Assembly: GCA_017457955.1 (NCBI GenBank)
Contig: JAFTGL010000015.1
Coordinates: 1 to 64,000, forward strand
Length of the DNA stretch: 64,000 nt
From: Ruminococcus sp.
Lineage (GTDB): Bacteria; Bacillota; Clostridia; Oscillospirales; Acutalibacteraceae
Reading direction: 5' to 3'
In this document: positions 36,081 through 43,696 of the stretch, one piece after another
Numbering within the stretch: the stretch's first letter is position 1
Layout: each line of letters starts with the position of its first letter
Made by a program: the position numbers and the translations under genes
Notes under the pieces: model-generated
What the model was told of the DNA's origin: nothing
Database searches by the model: none
What the model saw: the letters and a program-made list of their open reading frames with translations, nothing else

Positions 36081-37319
36081 TCAGCCAGTTTGAAGCAGTG
36101 CGGCGACGTGATTCAGCGCTTTTTCATTTGCTTGCTGAACGGCGTGAGCATAGAAATTCAGTGTGGTACTGGTCTGACTGTGACCGAGCATAGCCGAGAC
36201 TGATTTCACATCTACGCCGTCTGCCAATGCTTGCGTCGCTACAAAATGTCGAAAACTGTGCAAGCCGTGGAACGGAATGTTTTCTTTTTCCAAAAAATCC
36301 TGCAGCCATTTATAAGGGACATTTGGATTCAGCGGCTTACCGCACCAGTTGATGAACAGCCTGTCGCTTTCTACCCACTGGTCGCCGCATTTCTCGGCGA
36401 TGGTTTTTTGTTCTTCTTGAAGCTGTTTGATTAAGTCAAGCAGAAAGGGTTGTATGTACAGCGACCGATAGCTGGATTTTGTTTTCGGCGTATCGGTGTA
36501 AGTGCCGAAGCCCTGATGATAATTAGATGTTCTGTTGATCGTCAGAATGGACTTTTTGAAATCAATGTCCTTATACTCCAAGCCTAATGCCTCGCCTTTT
36601 CGCATTCCCGAAAAAGCCAGAAGGTTGAAAAACAGCTTGTACGATAACGGCGCTTTGCTGTTGATCGCCGCCAGTACCTCTTTTGCTTCATCGAGAGAAT
36701 AGATCACTTTTTCTTTCTTCTCGGTCTGTGTAAAGACAATATCACGGCAGGGATTGATCTCTACGATACCGCAGCGCTTCGCATACAGCATGACGTCGCT
36801 GACAAATGTCAAATACGCCTTTTGGCTCTTTACGGATAGACCTTTTCCGGTTTGTTTATTCACACCGTTTTTACCTAAAGATGTGATAAAGGCTTGTACC
36901 ATCCGAAAGGTGATCCGGCTGACTAAGACGTCGCCGAGCGCGTTGTAGGTTCTTTCCTTACAGTCTTTCAGCTTAGTCAAGGTGCTCTTTTTGTATTTCA
37001 TGCTGGCGAGTTGCAGATCCATCCATTCTTCGGCGATCTCCTTAAAGGTAGTATGCGTTTTTGCATACTCGATCTCGTTTTCTTCTTTCTCTTTCTGCTC
37101 TTGTTCAAGCTCTATTTCTTTTTGATATTCTGCGTTTGCCCGTTCCTCGAACAGAACGCTTTGTCTGGTGACCTCCTTCTTGATTTGTTTTTGGGTCATC
37201 CCTTCTTCGGGCGTCCATGTCATACATTTGACGATCTGCTGACCGTCTTTATAACCGAGACTTACCCGAAACTGGTAGGATGATACGCCTTTCTTAGAAA
37301 CTCTTTTTCTGATTGTCAT
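36081..37319 (-). CDS. Tyrosine recombinase/integrase (Tn916-type)
   Basis: A 412-residue site-specific recombinase of the phage integrase family that inserts and excises the element. An N-terminal arm-binding domain (about 1-90, SYQFRVSLGYKDG, then a Glu-rich coil), a core-binding SAM-like domain (about 90-200), and a catalytic domain with Arg240 (SGMRKGEALGL), His354-Arg357 (LHSFRHF), His380 (MLGHSQT) and nucleophile Tyr390. Its 3' end abuts the tRNA-Ser target, the usual arrangement. The excisionase gene is upstream by 30 bases. Confidence 0.95.
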   Translation of the reverse strand: MTIRKRVSKKGVSSYQFRVSLGYKDGQQIVKCMTWTPEEGMTQKQIKKEVTRQSVLFEERANAEYQKEIELEQEQKEKEENEIEYAKTHTTFKEIAEEWMDLQLASMKYKKSTLTKLKDCKERTYNALGDVLVSRITFRMVQAFITSLGKNGVNKQTGKGLSVKSQKAYLTFVSDVMLYAKRCGIVEINPCRDIVFTQTEKKEKVIYSLDEAKEVLAAINSKAPLSYKLFFNLLAFSGMRKGEALGLEYKDIDFKKSILTINRTSNYHQGFGTYTDTPKTKSSYRSLYIQPFLLDLIKQLQEEQKTIAEKCGDQWVESDRLFINWCGKPLNPNVPYKWLQDFLEKENIPFHGLHSFRHFVATQALADGVDVKSVSAMLGHSQTSTTLNFYAHAVQQANEKALNHVAALLQTG

Positions 37320-37349
37320 GTGCTTAACCTCTTTTCCGGACAGTTAAGC

Positions 37350-37550
37350 TCAAGCAGCATCATTATTATAACATGCGAGCTTCTCTAAAAGCAAATCCAA
37401 ATTGATCAGTTTCTTCGATGCAATCTGGACAACAGCAATTTCCCCGTTATTCACCATACGTCTTAATGCCCTTAAAGTCAGGCACGTATGCGGGTCAAGT
37501 TCTTTGATTTCCTGATACGCTTTAGGAATGGTTCGCATTCTGGCGATCAT
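37350..37550 (-). CDS. Excisionase-like DNA-binding protein
   Basis: A 66-residue protein of the Tn916-Xis/MerR-like winged-helix type, with PKAYQEIKELDPHTCLTLRALRRMVNNGEI and INLDLLLEKL (split). Such proteins bias the integrase towards excision. ATG 37550 follows AAGGAAATC; the longer frame has no RBS. It lies directly upstream of the integrase on the same strand. Confidence 0.8.
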   Translation of the reverse strand: MIARMRTIPKAYQEIKELDPHTCLTLRALRRMVNNGEIAVVQIASKKLINLDLLLEKLACYNNDAA

Positions 37551-37641
37551 GATTTCCTTCCCCGTGGAAAACAACAGAACAAATGCTGTTATGTAACATC
37601 TGACGGATACCTTTATTAAGGCATAGTGGTTTTTTGATCAT
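37522..37641 (-). CDS. 39-residue ORF overlapping the excisionase start
   Basis: Strong RBS AAGGAGG with correct spacing precedes ATG 37641; the product starts MIKKPLCLNKGIRQML and ends 29 bases inside the excisionase gene. It could be a leader peptide that couples or limits excisionase translation, or a spurious frame behind a real RBS. No family recognised. Confidence 0.35.
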   Translation of the reverse strand: MIKKPLCLNKGIRQMLHNSICSVVFHGEGNHDRQNANHS

Positions 37642-37808
37642 AAAAATGATCCTCCTTAAAGTAATAATAATGGATTTGTATACTCTTCCGGCTTCGCATA
37701 AGCCTCATTGGTTTTCACCACCGCGAGGATCGCCCGCGGCCGCCCTCATTGCCTGCGACGGCGTATGCCCGAAGGCATGTCCGCTCGGACTGTGACTGGA
37801 CGGAAGTA

Positions 37809-38066
37809 TCATTGTCCTCTGCGGCTGTCATCGCCTTCGGCAAGGGATGCGCCCTTGCCGTCTGAGTCCTGAAGGCTGATTAGCGTTCGCTCATATAGCT
37901 CGTGTGGTTCTCGTGTTACACACACCGCAGAGAATGTAGAAGATAAGTAGTATTCAGTTGTTAAGGTTTGTAATGCTTCGGGATAATAATCGACAGTTTT
38001 CTTAAACAGAAGAAGGCCGGAGTGCAGTTCCAAAACGGAAGCTGAACGCCGGCCATTACGTTCCAT
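37809..38066 (-). CDS. Doubtful hypothetical protein in element
   Basis: An 85-codon frame in the 37.65-38.30 kb gap. The sequence (ERNGRRSASVLELHSG, then YYPEALQTLTTEYYLSS) has no signal, TM or known motif, and overlaps a GC-rich hairpin at about 38011-38053, so it may be non-coding. The rest of the gap, 37680-37800 (unusually GC-rich) and 38070-38304, shows no gene I can support. Treat as low confidence. Confidence 0.2.
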   Translation of the reverse strand: MERNGRRSASVLELHSGLLLFKKTVDYYPEALQTLTTEYYLSSTFSAVCVTREPHELYERTLISLQDSDGKGASLAEGDDSRRGQ

Positions 38067-38304
38067 ATTCGATTATACTAATTCGTGATAGATAAGACTT
38101 TGATAGACAACATCGACGGGGATTGTGGGGATCAGACCGCGAAGATTGTCTGCTTTTTGTGGATTGTCTTCTTTTATTAGGTATTAGTAACAGTCCCGAT
38201 TTGAACCCACACATAATATACCAGATTGGCAGGTCTGTTGTCTTAAGAACCCTGTCGAAGAATATCCTGATTTTATGAACATTTTGTAAACATATTATTT
38301 ACGT

Positions 38305-38353
38305 AAAAAAGATTCATCTATCATTTATCGTGGTAAAAAATGATAGATGAATC
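38305..38353 (-). terminator. Strong terminator of the DUF3990/HTH operon
   Basis: The perfect 16-bp stem 38311-38326/38338-38353 is followed on the minus strand by TTTTTT. Confidence 0.92.
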
Positions 38354-38386
38354 GAATTTTGATAGATGTAATATTGTTTTTGTGGA

Positions 38387-39037
38387 TTAGCTTTCAGCGG
38401 AGATGGGTACCTTTTCCATCAAATCTTCCGGTTCACAATAGAGGGCTTTTGCTAATCGGATAACGTATTCTGCACGGGCTGCATTGATGTTTTTCTGTCG
38501 CTGTTCGTATTGTTGGATCGTTCTCAACGGCACTCCGCTTTCCTCTGCGAGTTGTGATTGGCTCAGACCGGCTTTCAGACGGTATCGCTTTAAGTTTGTA
38601 ATAGGATTTTTGCCGAGATATATCTCGTTTAGCAGATCGCAGAAATGTCGGATATCCATCTCGTGATACGGAGAATAGAGAGCCTTGATTTTCAGAATAT
38701 CATCCGCATCGAAAATGTCCTTGAACGCGATACCGGTATCCCATTGGTAGTAAGCAAGTGCCCATCCCAGCCAGTATTCTTCGGAACGATCGGCAGTAGG
38801 TCTTGTTTTGACATGCTGAACACTGTCACCGAGAACAGTATAAGCCATTTCAATACCGGACATCCCCGCGAGTAGCGAGGAATCGCCTCTCTCAAACCGC
38901 TTGCATACCTCGCTGTTCAGAAAACTTGCCCAAAACTTACGCAGATCCATATGCAGATCATAAACGGCAAAATCCAGCATACGCCCCAACGCGACGCGAG
39001 CCTTTTCCAAATATATTTTATCGTAAGCGTGGATCAT
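38387..39037 (-). CDS. XRE-type HTH protein, partner of the DUF3990 protein
   Basis: A 216-residue two-part protein. The N-terminal about 140 residues are a helical unknown domain (KFWASFLNSEVCKRFERGD, SSLLAGMSGIEM), and the C-terminus (about 148-208) is a Cro/C1 helix-turn-helix (YRLKAGLSQSQLAEESGVPL, RTIQQYEQRQ). It starts 20 bases inside the upstream DUF3990 gene. The arrangement resembles a toxin-antitoxin pair in which this protein would neutralise its partner and repress the operon at the two palindromes at 39711-39763. Confidence 0.85.
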   Translation of the reverse strand: MIHAYDKIYLEKARVALGRMLDFAVYDLHMDLRKFWASFLNSEVCKRFERGDSSLLAGMSGIEMAYTVLGDSVQHVKTRPTADRSEEYWLGWALAYYQWDTGIAFKDIFDADDILKIKALYSPYHEMDIRHFCDLLNEIYLGKNPITNLKRYRLKAGLSQSQLAEESGVPLRTIQQYEQRQKNINAARAEYVIRLAKALYCEPEDLMEKVPISAES

Positions 39038-39695
39038 TCGGCTTCATCTCCTCGTCCATGATAGCGGTGATGTACAAGTCGCCTCTTTGACGTCGATTGC
39101 GCTCAGTGTCAAAGTATTCTCTACGAGCTGCCTTGTCACGGTATTCTTTCTTCGCATACCACTCACTGTAGAGAGCGATCTCGTTCCCAACATATTGTAT
39201 GCGACCGAAGGCGTCTTTACTCTTTAGGACGATCTGCTGACCGAGCTTACCTAAGTGCATGGCGTTATTGAGCTGTCGGTATGAGATTGTACCGTTGATG
39301 AAATCCTGCGCAAAGGAAAAGTAGCTGTCATCCGCACGGTATCCAATCATGATATCCGCTTTGGAGTAATCGATCAGAAAGTTTTCCAAGATATACTCTC
39401 TTGCGTCATAGGCAAGACCGGAAGGAATATCGAACTCGCGGTTTTTAAGCAAAACAGCCAGCCAGTGAAGGATACAGTAATCATTACCGTTAAGATCAAG
39501 AATTGTCAGTCCGTCCATTTCAATATCATAGATGTTTGCATAGCCGTTGCGGTCGGGAGCAACGCCCCATTCCTTCGCCATATCGATGGAGTCGGTACAG
39601 TAAAATCCGAGACCGTAATCGTTATATGCCTTACCGTAACCAAACTTAGGCTTCTTGATAATATCCTTTGAGCCATGATAAATACGCTGAATCAT
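39018..39695 (-). CDS. DUF3990 protein, probable ADP-ribosyltransferase-fold toxin
   Basis: A 225-residue protein matching the DUF3990 pattern: IYHGSKDIIKKPKFGYGK at the N-terminus, then DYGLGFYCTDSIDMAKEWG, YDIEMDGLTILDL, and a C-terminal RQLNNAMHLGKLGQQIVLKS. The H-G-S and Y-G-x-G-F-Y-C-T segments resemble the NAD-binding core of ADP-ribosyltransferases, to which DUF3990 is related. As first gene of an autoregulated pair on a mobile element it is probably a toxin or anti-phage effector. Enzyme activity is an inference. Confidence 0.8.
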   Translation of the reverse strand: MIQRIYHGSKDIIKKPKFGYGKAYNDYGLGFYCTDSIDMAKEWGVAPDRNGYANIYDIEMDGLTILDLNGNDYCILHWLAVLLKNREFDIPSGLAYDAREYILENFLIDYSKADIMIGYRADDSYFSFAQDFINGTISYRQLNNAMHLGKLGQQIVLKSKDAFGRIQYVGNEIALYSEWYAKKEYRDKAARREYFDTERNRRQRGDLYITAIMDEEMKPNDPRLR

Positions 39696-39710
39696 GACAA
39701 CGCCTCCTTG

Positions 39711-39772
39711 TACTCCTTTAGGAGTATATACTGCTTTGCTTGTATTATACTCCCAAAGGAGTAGTGTGTCAA
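39711..39772 (-). promoter_or_regulatory. Consensus promoter with two identical operators, DUF3990/HTH operon
   Basis: TTGACA (39767-39772), 17 bases, TATAAT (39744-39749) on the minus strand. TACTCC-N4-GGAGTA occurs twice: 39748-39763 in the spacer, overlapping the -10 edge, and 39711-39726 before the RBS (centres 37 bp apart). Binding would block polymerase, consistent with autorepression by the HTH protein. Confidence 0.85.
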
Positions 39773-39842
39773 TAGACTAATGTAAATCTTTGTATTATCA
39801 TATAGTCAAGAATTCAATAAGTACAGGGGACGGTCGAAAGGG

Positions 39843-41048
39843 TCATCTATCCCGACCATTTCGTACTTTCGATGAACGACGTTGTTGCTCTTTCTCTTTT
39901 TCAGTGAACAGAGAGCCGATATGCTCAATGAATCGTTGGACTACGTCAGGAAAATGCTCTAACCCTTGCAAGAAAGGACTGCACATTGCTGTCAGCATAT
40001 CGTATTTATTCTGAATTCGATTAAACGCTCTGCGGTACTTGCCCGTTTCATCTTGATAGCGCTTCACTTGATCCCGAAGCTCTCCGATTTTCACTCTGCT
40101 GGAAATGCCCTCTTTTGCGAGAGCAGTCAGGTCAGTATAATCTTCCTTAGAGATAGAATAATTGCCGGTAAGAGGATTTTTCTTGCCGGCATTGTCTATC
40201 GCCTGATAGGTTTTTGAGATTCCCTTTGCAGACTCATATTCGATTTTTGCTTTTTGGATATGGCGTTCGATCTTAGCAAGACGCTCTTTGTCCTTTTCGA
40301 TTTGATATTGCAGAGAGGATAGATGTTCGACCGTGCTGCCTTCCTTGCCTCGGTCAAAGCCTGTGAATCCGTGTTCGGTCATATGACGAAAGAATTCATC
40401 TTGTAAAATACTGTAGGACGGTCGGAACTTCGGCTTGCCGTTCTTTCGCATGATTGGTTCGCCGTAATCGTCCAACATCGGCTCACGGGATTCCCACTTC
40501 TTTGAGTGGCTGATTTGGTGAATGACCTCTTTGACCGTTCCAACCAGCTCAGGATCTTTACAACGCTTGCTCCAGCGGATTTCTTTCTCCACGACCGGCA
40601 GAGCAATCAGGTGCATATGGTAGTGGTACACCGGATGACCCAGCTCGTCGCTGACAGCTTTGTTGATCTCGTCCGCGTGCATAACGGCAGAGATGATATT
40701 TTCCTCTCCATATTTCTCACAGGCGTAACGGTACGCCTCGGTGAAGAACTCTTTTGCATACTCATAGCCGCCGCGTTCCTCGAAGTACATCGTGTTGATG
40801 TCAAAGATGATCTCGTCAAACAAGACGGCGTCGGCTCTTAACCCACGGCGTGAGACCTTACCTTCAGCCTCCATATCTTTCAAAATCTGCATATAGGTTT
40901 TGTCTTCGGGACTTTTGAAATGAACATTCATCGGTATCCGTTCCGGTTCAACATTGATATTACTGTAATCGGTATTTTTCCTTTCGGTATGTCGTTCTGC
41001 TGCGCTGATTTTTGCCGCCGTGTAGGTCTGCACTCTGGCGCAGCACAT
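39843..41048 (-). CDS. MobV/Pre-type relaxase
   Basis: A 401-residue mobilization relaxase that nicks the element's oriT and pilots DNA through a conjugation pore supplied in trans. The N-terminus has VQTYTAAKISAAERHTERKN as in MobV proteins; the metal-binding motif is HPVYHYHMHLIALPV after DE. A long coiled coil (about 255-370) follows. ATG 41048 has no close ribosome-binding site: GGAG lies about 35 bases upstream, and the conserved frame reads upstream (KHISKAKTN) to a TGA, so a non-AUG start (ATT) about 24 bases earlier is possible. Confidence 0.88.
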   Translation of the reverse strand: MCCARVQTYTAAKISAAERHTERKNTDYSNINVEPERIPMNVHFKSPEDKTYMQILKDMEAEGKVSRRGLRADAVLFDEIIFDINTMYFEERGGYEYAKEFFTEAYRYACEKYGEENIISAVMHADEINKAVSDELGHPVYHYHMHLIALPVVEKEIRWSKRCKDPELVGTVKEVIHQISHSKKWESREPMLDDYGEPIMRKNGKPKFRPSYSILQDEFFRHMTEHGFTGFDRGKEGSTVEHLSSLQYQIEKDKERLAKIERHIQKAKIEYESAKGISKTYQAIDNAGKKNPLTGNYSISKEDYTDLTALAKEGISSRVKIGELRDQVKRYQDETGKYRRAFNRIQNKYDMLTAMCSPFLQGLEHFPDVVQRFIEHIGSLFTEKEKEQQRRSSKVRNGRDR

Positions 41049-41116
41049 ATTGGTTTTTGCTTTTGAAATATGTTTTCACTCCATTCGTTTTGTATTGATG
41101 CGCATGTATTGTTGCC

Positions 41117-41153
41117 TTATACAAGATTCGTTGAATCTGTATAACCCACTATG
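41117..41153. other. Candidate MobV-type oriT
   Basis: On the minus strand CATAGTGGG/TTATAC resembles the pMV158 nick TATAGTGTG/TTATAC, with the predicted nick between 41145 and 41144. It is followed by an inverted repeat (41117-41144, 12-bp arms with one bulge, 3-base loop). It lies about 70 bases upstream of the relaxase. Confidence 0.7.
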
Positions 41154-41214
41154 ACACTTTCAGCGCTGCTGCAAAGATGTCGTGGGCAAGGGCTTTCCTC
41201 CCTTGACCCTCCGC

Positions 41215-42285
41215 TCAGCTTGTTTTGAAATCCAGGTCTCCATTATTGGTTTTGGTGTGATCCTCCTGATTGGTTGTTTCGGCTGTCGGCAAAGTCCAGT
41301 ACCAGATCATACCTTCCTTTACAGAGACAATGCCTGCTTCTTTCTTTGCCTTTTTGATGGTTGATTTCTTAAAGCCGTTGTCTTTCAAAAGCTCTTCGCA
41401 GGCAGCGGAGGGGAGCTTGCCGCACTTCATCAAATCTAAGATGAAATCCTTACATGACTCAAATTCCTCATTTGGTTTGCCAAGCTTTGGAGCAACAGAA
41501 GCGAAGGCCTGTTCCGCGGTCATTTCGATCTCGTCGATAAAACTGATTCCGTTTTCACTAACCTCAAAGAGGATCGCAGAGCCGGTCGGTGCGAGATTGG
41601 ATTTCACCTGAACCATCACGCGCTCGTTCGGATTCTCCTTATTTGGTGTTCGCGTGATTGCCAGAATACTCCGTGCAACGCCGGCAATATCGATCGAGCC
41701 GGACGTCCGATAGAGGGGTGAGGTTTCTCTCAGTTTGTTCATGTGGGCGATAATCACGATTGCACAGCCGGTATCTTTTGCGACGCCTATCAGGTGATTG
41801 AACGCAGCTCTTGTTTCATTAGCAGCGTTCAGAGAGCATCCTTCGCCGATATATGAACTGAGAGGATCGAGAATCAACAGCTTTGCTCCCGACTGCTCGA
41901 TAGCCGACCGGATACGGTCGTCGCCGAAGGTCAGATTCTTTTCATCCTCGCGGATAAAAAGTAGCTTGTTCCTGTCGCCGTCGGATGCAATAAAACGCGG
42001 TACGACGGTATCGTCCGCGTCATCCTCGGTGGTCTGGTAGATAACTGTCATTGGCTCATGGGTATCTTCTTCATCCGCAAACGGCAAAGGCTTTCCTTTG
42101 GAAACGAGCGCCGACATCGCCAGCATCAGCTGACTTTTGCCGTCGCCGGGATCACCCTGTAACAGCGTGACCTTACCGAACGGGATGTAGGGATACCACA
42201 GCCATTCCACTTTCTTTGGCGTGATGTCGCTCGCCTTGACGAGCTGCAGTTGTGCTGCTTCTGTTGCATTTTGATTTCGTTTCAT
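41215..42285 (-). CDS. RepA-like AAA ATPase (RecA-fold helicase)
   Basis: A 356-residue P-loop ATPase like plasmid RepA/primase-associated helicases (AAA_25), which unwind or load during element replication. Walker A is GDPGDGKS (44-51); Walker B is LLILDPLSSYIG (Asp140); later IVIIAHMNKL and SGSIDIAGVARSILAI fit the family. A C-terminal helical domain (about 270-350) is probably DNA binding. ATG 42285 is nine bases from AAGGAG and overlaps the stop of the small Cys-rich gene (ATGA). Confidence 0.85.
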   Translation of the reverse strand: MKRNQNATEAAQLQLVKASDITPKKVEWLWYPYIPFGKVTLLQGDPGDGKSQLMLAMSALVSKGKPLPFADEEDTHEPMTVIYQTTEDDADDTVVPRFIASDGDRNKLLFIREDEKNLTFGDDRIRSAIEQSGAKLLILDPLSSYIGEGCSLNAANETRAAFNHLIGVAKDTGCAIVIIAHMNKLRETSPLYRTSGSIDIAGVARSILAITRTPNKENPNERVMVQVKSNLAPTGSAILFEVSENGISFIDEIEMTAEQAFASVAPKLGKPNEEFESCKDFILDLMKCGKLPSAACEELLKDNGFKKSTIKKAKKEAGIVSVKEGMIWYWTLPTAETTNQEDHTKTNNGDLDFKTS

Positions 42286-42455
42286 TTCTTCTTTCTCCTT
42301 TTTGATAGATAATTGGGGCATTGGAGAATGACGGCGCGAAAGCTCTGCTTACAGTCGTGCTCGCACCTGCGGCACAGGCTGTTGTAGGCTCTGCGCCCTC
42401 TGTCGTTCAGGAAGAACGACCATTCCAACTTTTTCTTTTTTGACATTCGTGGCAT
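42282..42455 (-). CDS. Small basic Cys-rich protein (57 residues)
   Basis: A short gene behind an excellent RBS (AGGAGGCGG). The product is very basic and has four Cys in CRRCEHDC plus one in LQCP; it may bind zinc. Residues KKKKLEWSFFLNDRGRRAY start it. It overlaps the RepA-like gene start by four bases and is probably co-translated. Similar tiny proteins accompany Rep-type ATPases in clostridial elements, from memory; function unknown. Confidence 0.8.
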   Translation of the reverse strand: MPRMSKKKKLEWSFFLNDRGRRAYNSLCRRCEHDCKQSFRAVILQCPNYLSKRRKKK

Positions 42456-42526
42456 ATTTCCGCCTCCTATTATTTGCTCGATCTTACGATCGGCGAGTTA
42501 TATAACCTAAAAGCGCACAAACAACA

Positions 42527-42579
42527 AAACGCTCAAAACCTCTCCAAACTGTATCGTTTCGGAGCGATTTTAAGCGTTT
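42527..42579. repeat. Large imperfect inverted repeat upstream of the Rep operon
   Basis: Arms AAACGCT/AGCGTTT, AAAA/TTTT and CTCC/GGAG line up with three small mismatches around a 15-base centre. It sits just upstream of the small Cys-rich gene, so it could be a replication origin or operator. The 42456-42526 stretch also has TTGTTT, 16 bases, TATAAC on the minus strand as a weak promoter. Confidence 0.4.
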
Positions 42580-42667
42580 TTCTTCTCTCTGAGGCTCAAA
42601 TAATTGAACGGAGTATAAATTCTCCAACTTTGCCTCAATATTCAATTATGTCGCTTTTGGGTATCAA

Positions 42668-42703
42668 AAAAGGACCTGTTCTTTGAATTGAACAGATCCT
42701 TTT
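42668..42703 (-). terminator. Intrinsic terminator of the methyltransferase gene
   Basis: The stem 42668-42681/42690-42703 (14 bp, one mismatch) with A- and T-runs on both sides. Confidence 0.88.
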
Positions 42704-42765
42704 ATTGCTTAGATAGTTGATAAGTTGGATGTTCTGGTAGAACTGCAGTAAATTAGCAGTCATTA

Positions 42766-43524
42766 TTACTTTTTAGCTACTATCAAATACCTATGTATTG
42801 TTCCATCAACAGAACCATTGCGTTCCAGAATCTGCTGCGCTTGAAGTAATCTGTCAAAACAATTTTCAACCGAGAAGCCTTGAAACTCCCATTCGATGAT
42901 CCTCGCAAACCAGACTAATGCGCCAACATCATAAAATCTGATTGGACGATATGCTTTTTCACCTCTCAATATTGAAAATCCCGCATTTCGGAATAATTCT
43001 GATTGAATATGTAATGTTGCATTAGGAAAAGGCTTCGGTAAATCCGGGCATAAGAGCTCGATTAACTCTCTGTCATTATGAGAACCAACTTGTTGAGTGA
43101 TAAACATTCCGTTCGGTTTTAGTATTCTATATAATTCTTCAACATTGTAATTACCGTGTCTGTTGATAATCATATCAAATGAATCATCATCGAACGGCAT
43201 ATTATCATATCGACTCATTTCCTTGAAATCAATTCCGAGCGGTAAGAGCGTTTGTTTGCATAGCGATATATTGGGCGGATACCCTTCTGTAACACTCGTA
43301 TTGTGGTACGGATGACGGAGCGACAACAAGAATTCACCGCCGCCGGTATCAATATCAAGCAGCTTCAAATCGTCTTTTAGATATGATAATACAATCTGCT
43401 TGTAATCCCACGGCAAATCGTTTTCTTCCTCATATCTGCCGTTGATGTGAGAAAAGTCCCAGCCGTTTATATAAGCCGCTTCCTGCTCTTTAAGCCATAT
43501 TTGTTTTAATTCTTCTGTGTTCAT
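42766..43524 (-). CDS. Class I SAM-dependent methyltransferase
   Basis: A 252-residue Rossmann-fold methyltransferase. SAM motif I is LLDIDTGGGEFLLSL (55-69), and the motif IV-like region is PFDDDSFDMIINRHGNYNVEE; later LKPNGMFITQQVGSHNDREL. The substrate is unknown; UbiE- or antibiotic-modifying enzymes are possible. It is AT-rich cargo between the Rep operon and the NACHT gene. AGGAG precedes the start. No partner gene is adjacent; 43525-43696 shows nothing else. Confidence 0.85.
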   Translation of the reverse strand: MNTEELKQIWLKEQEAAYINGWDFSHINGRYEEENDLPWDYKQIVLSYLKDDLKLLDIDTGGGEFLLSLRHPYHNTSVTEGYPPNISLCKQTLLPLGIDFKEMSRYDNMPFDDDSFDMIINRHGNYNVEELYRILKPNGMFITQQVGSHNDRELIELLCPDLPKPFPNATLHIQSELFRNAGFSILRGEKAYRPIRFYDVGALVWFARIIEWEFQGFSVENCFDRLLQAQQILERNGSVDGTIHRYLIVAKK

Positions 43525-43696
43525 CTATAACTACTCCTTTGTATTCTTAATTATTCGAGGAAAAGGTGCAGTTAACTGACAACTTATATTACTCGGTACA
43601 ATCTGCTGTCAGATTATTCACTGCACCGAGTTGCTAATTCGCAAATTAATCATAAAAAACTCCTATGGAAAAGTATATTGTCAACTAATCATTGCT

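Noticed and set aside
38190-38260. tRNA-like sequence on the minus strand with a GGGTTCAAATC T-loop
   Set aside because: The bases flanking the T-loop do not pair and no acceptor stem closes; only a four-base anticodon-like stem is seen.
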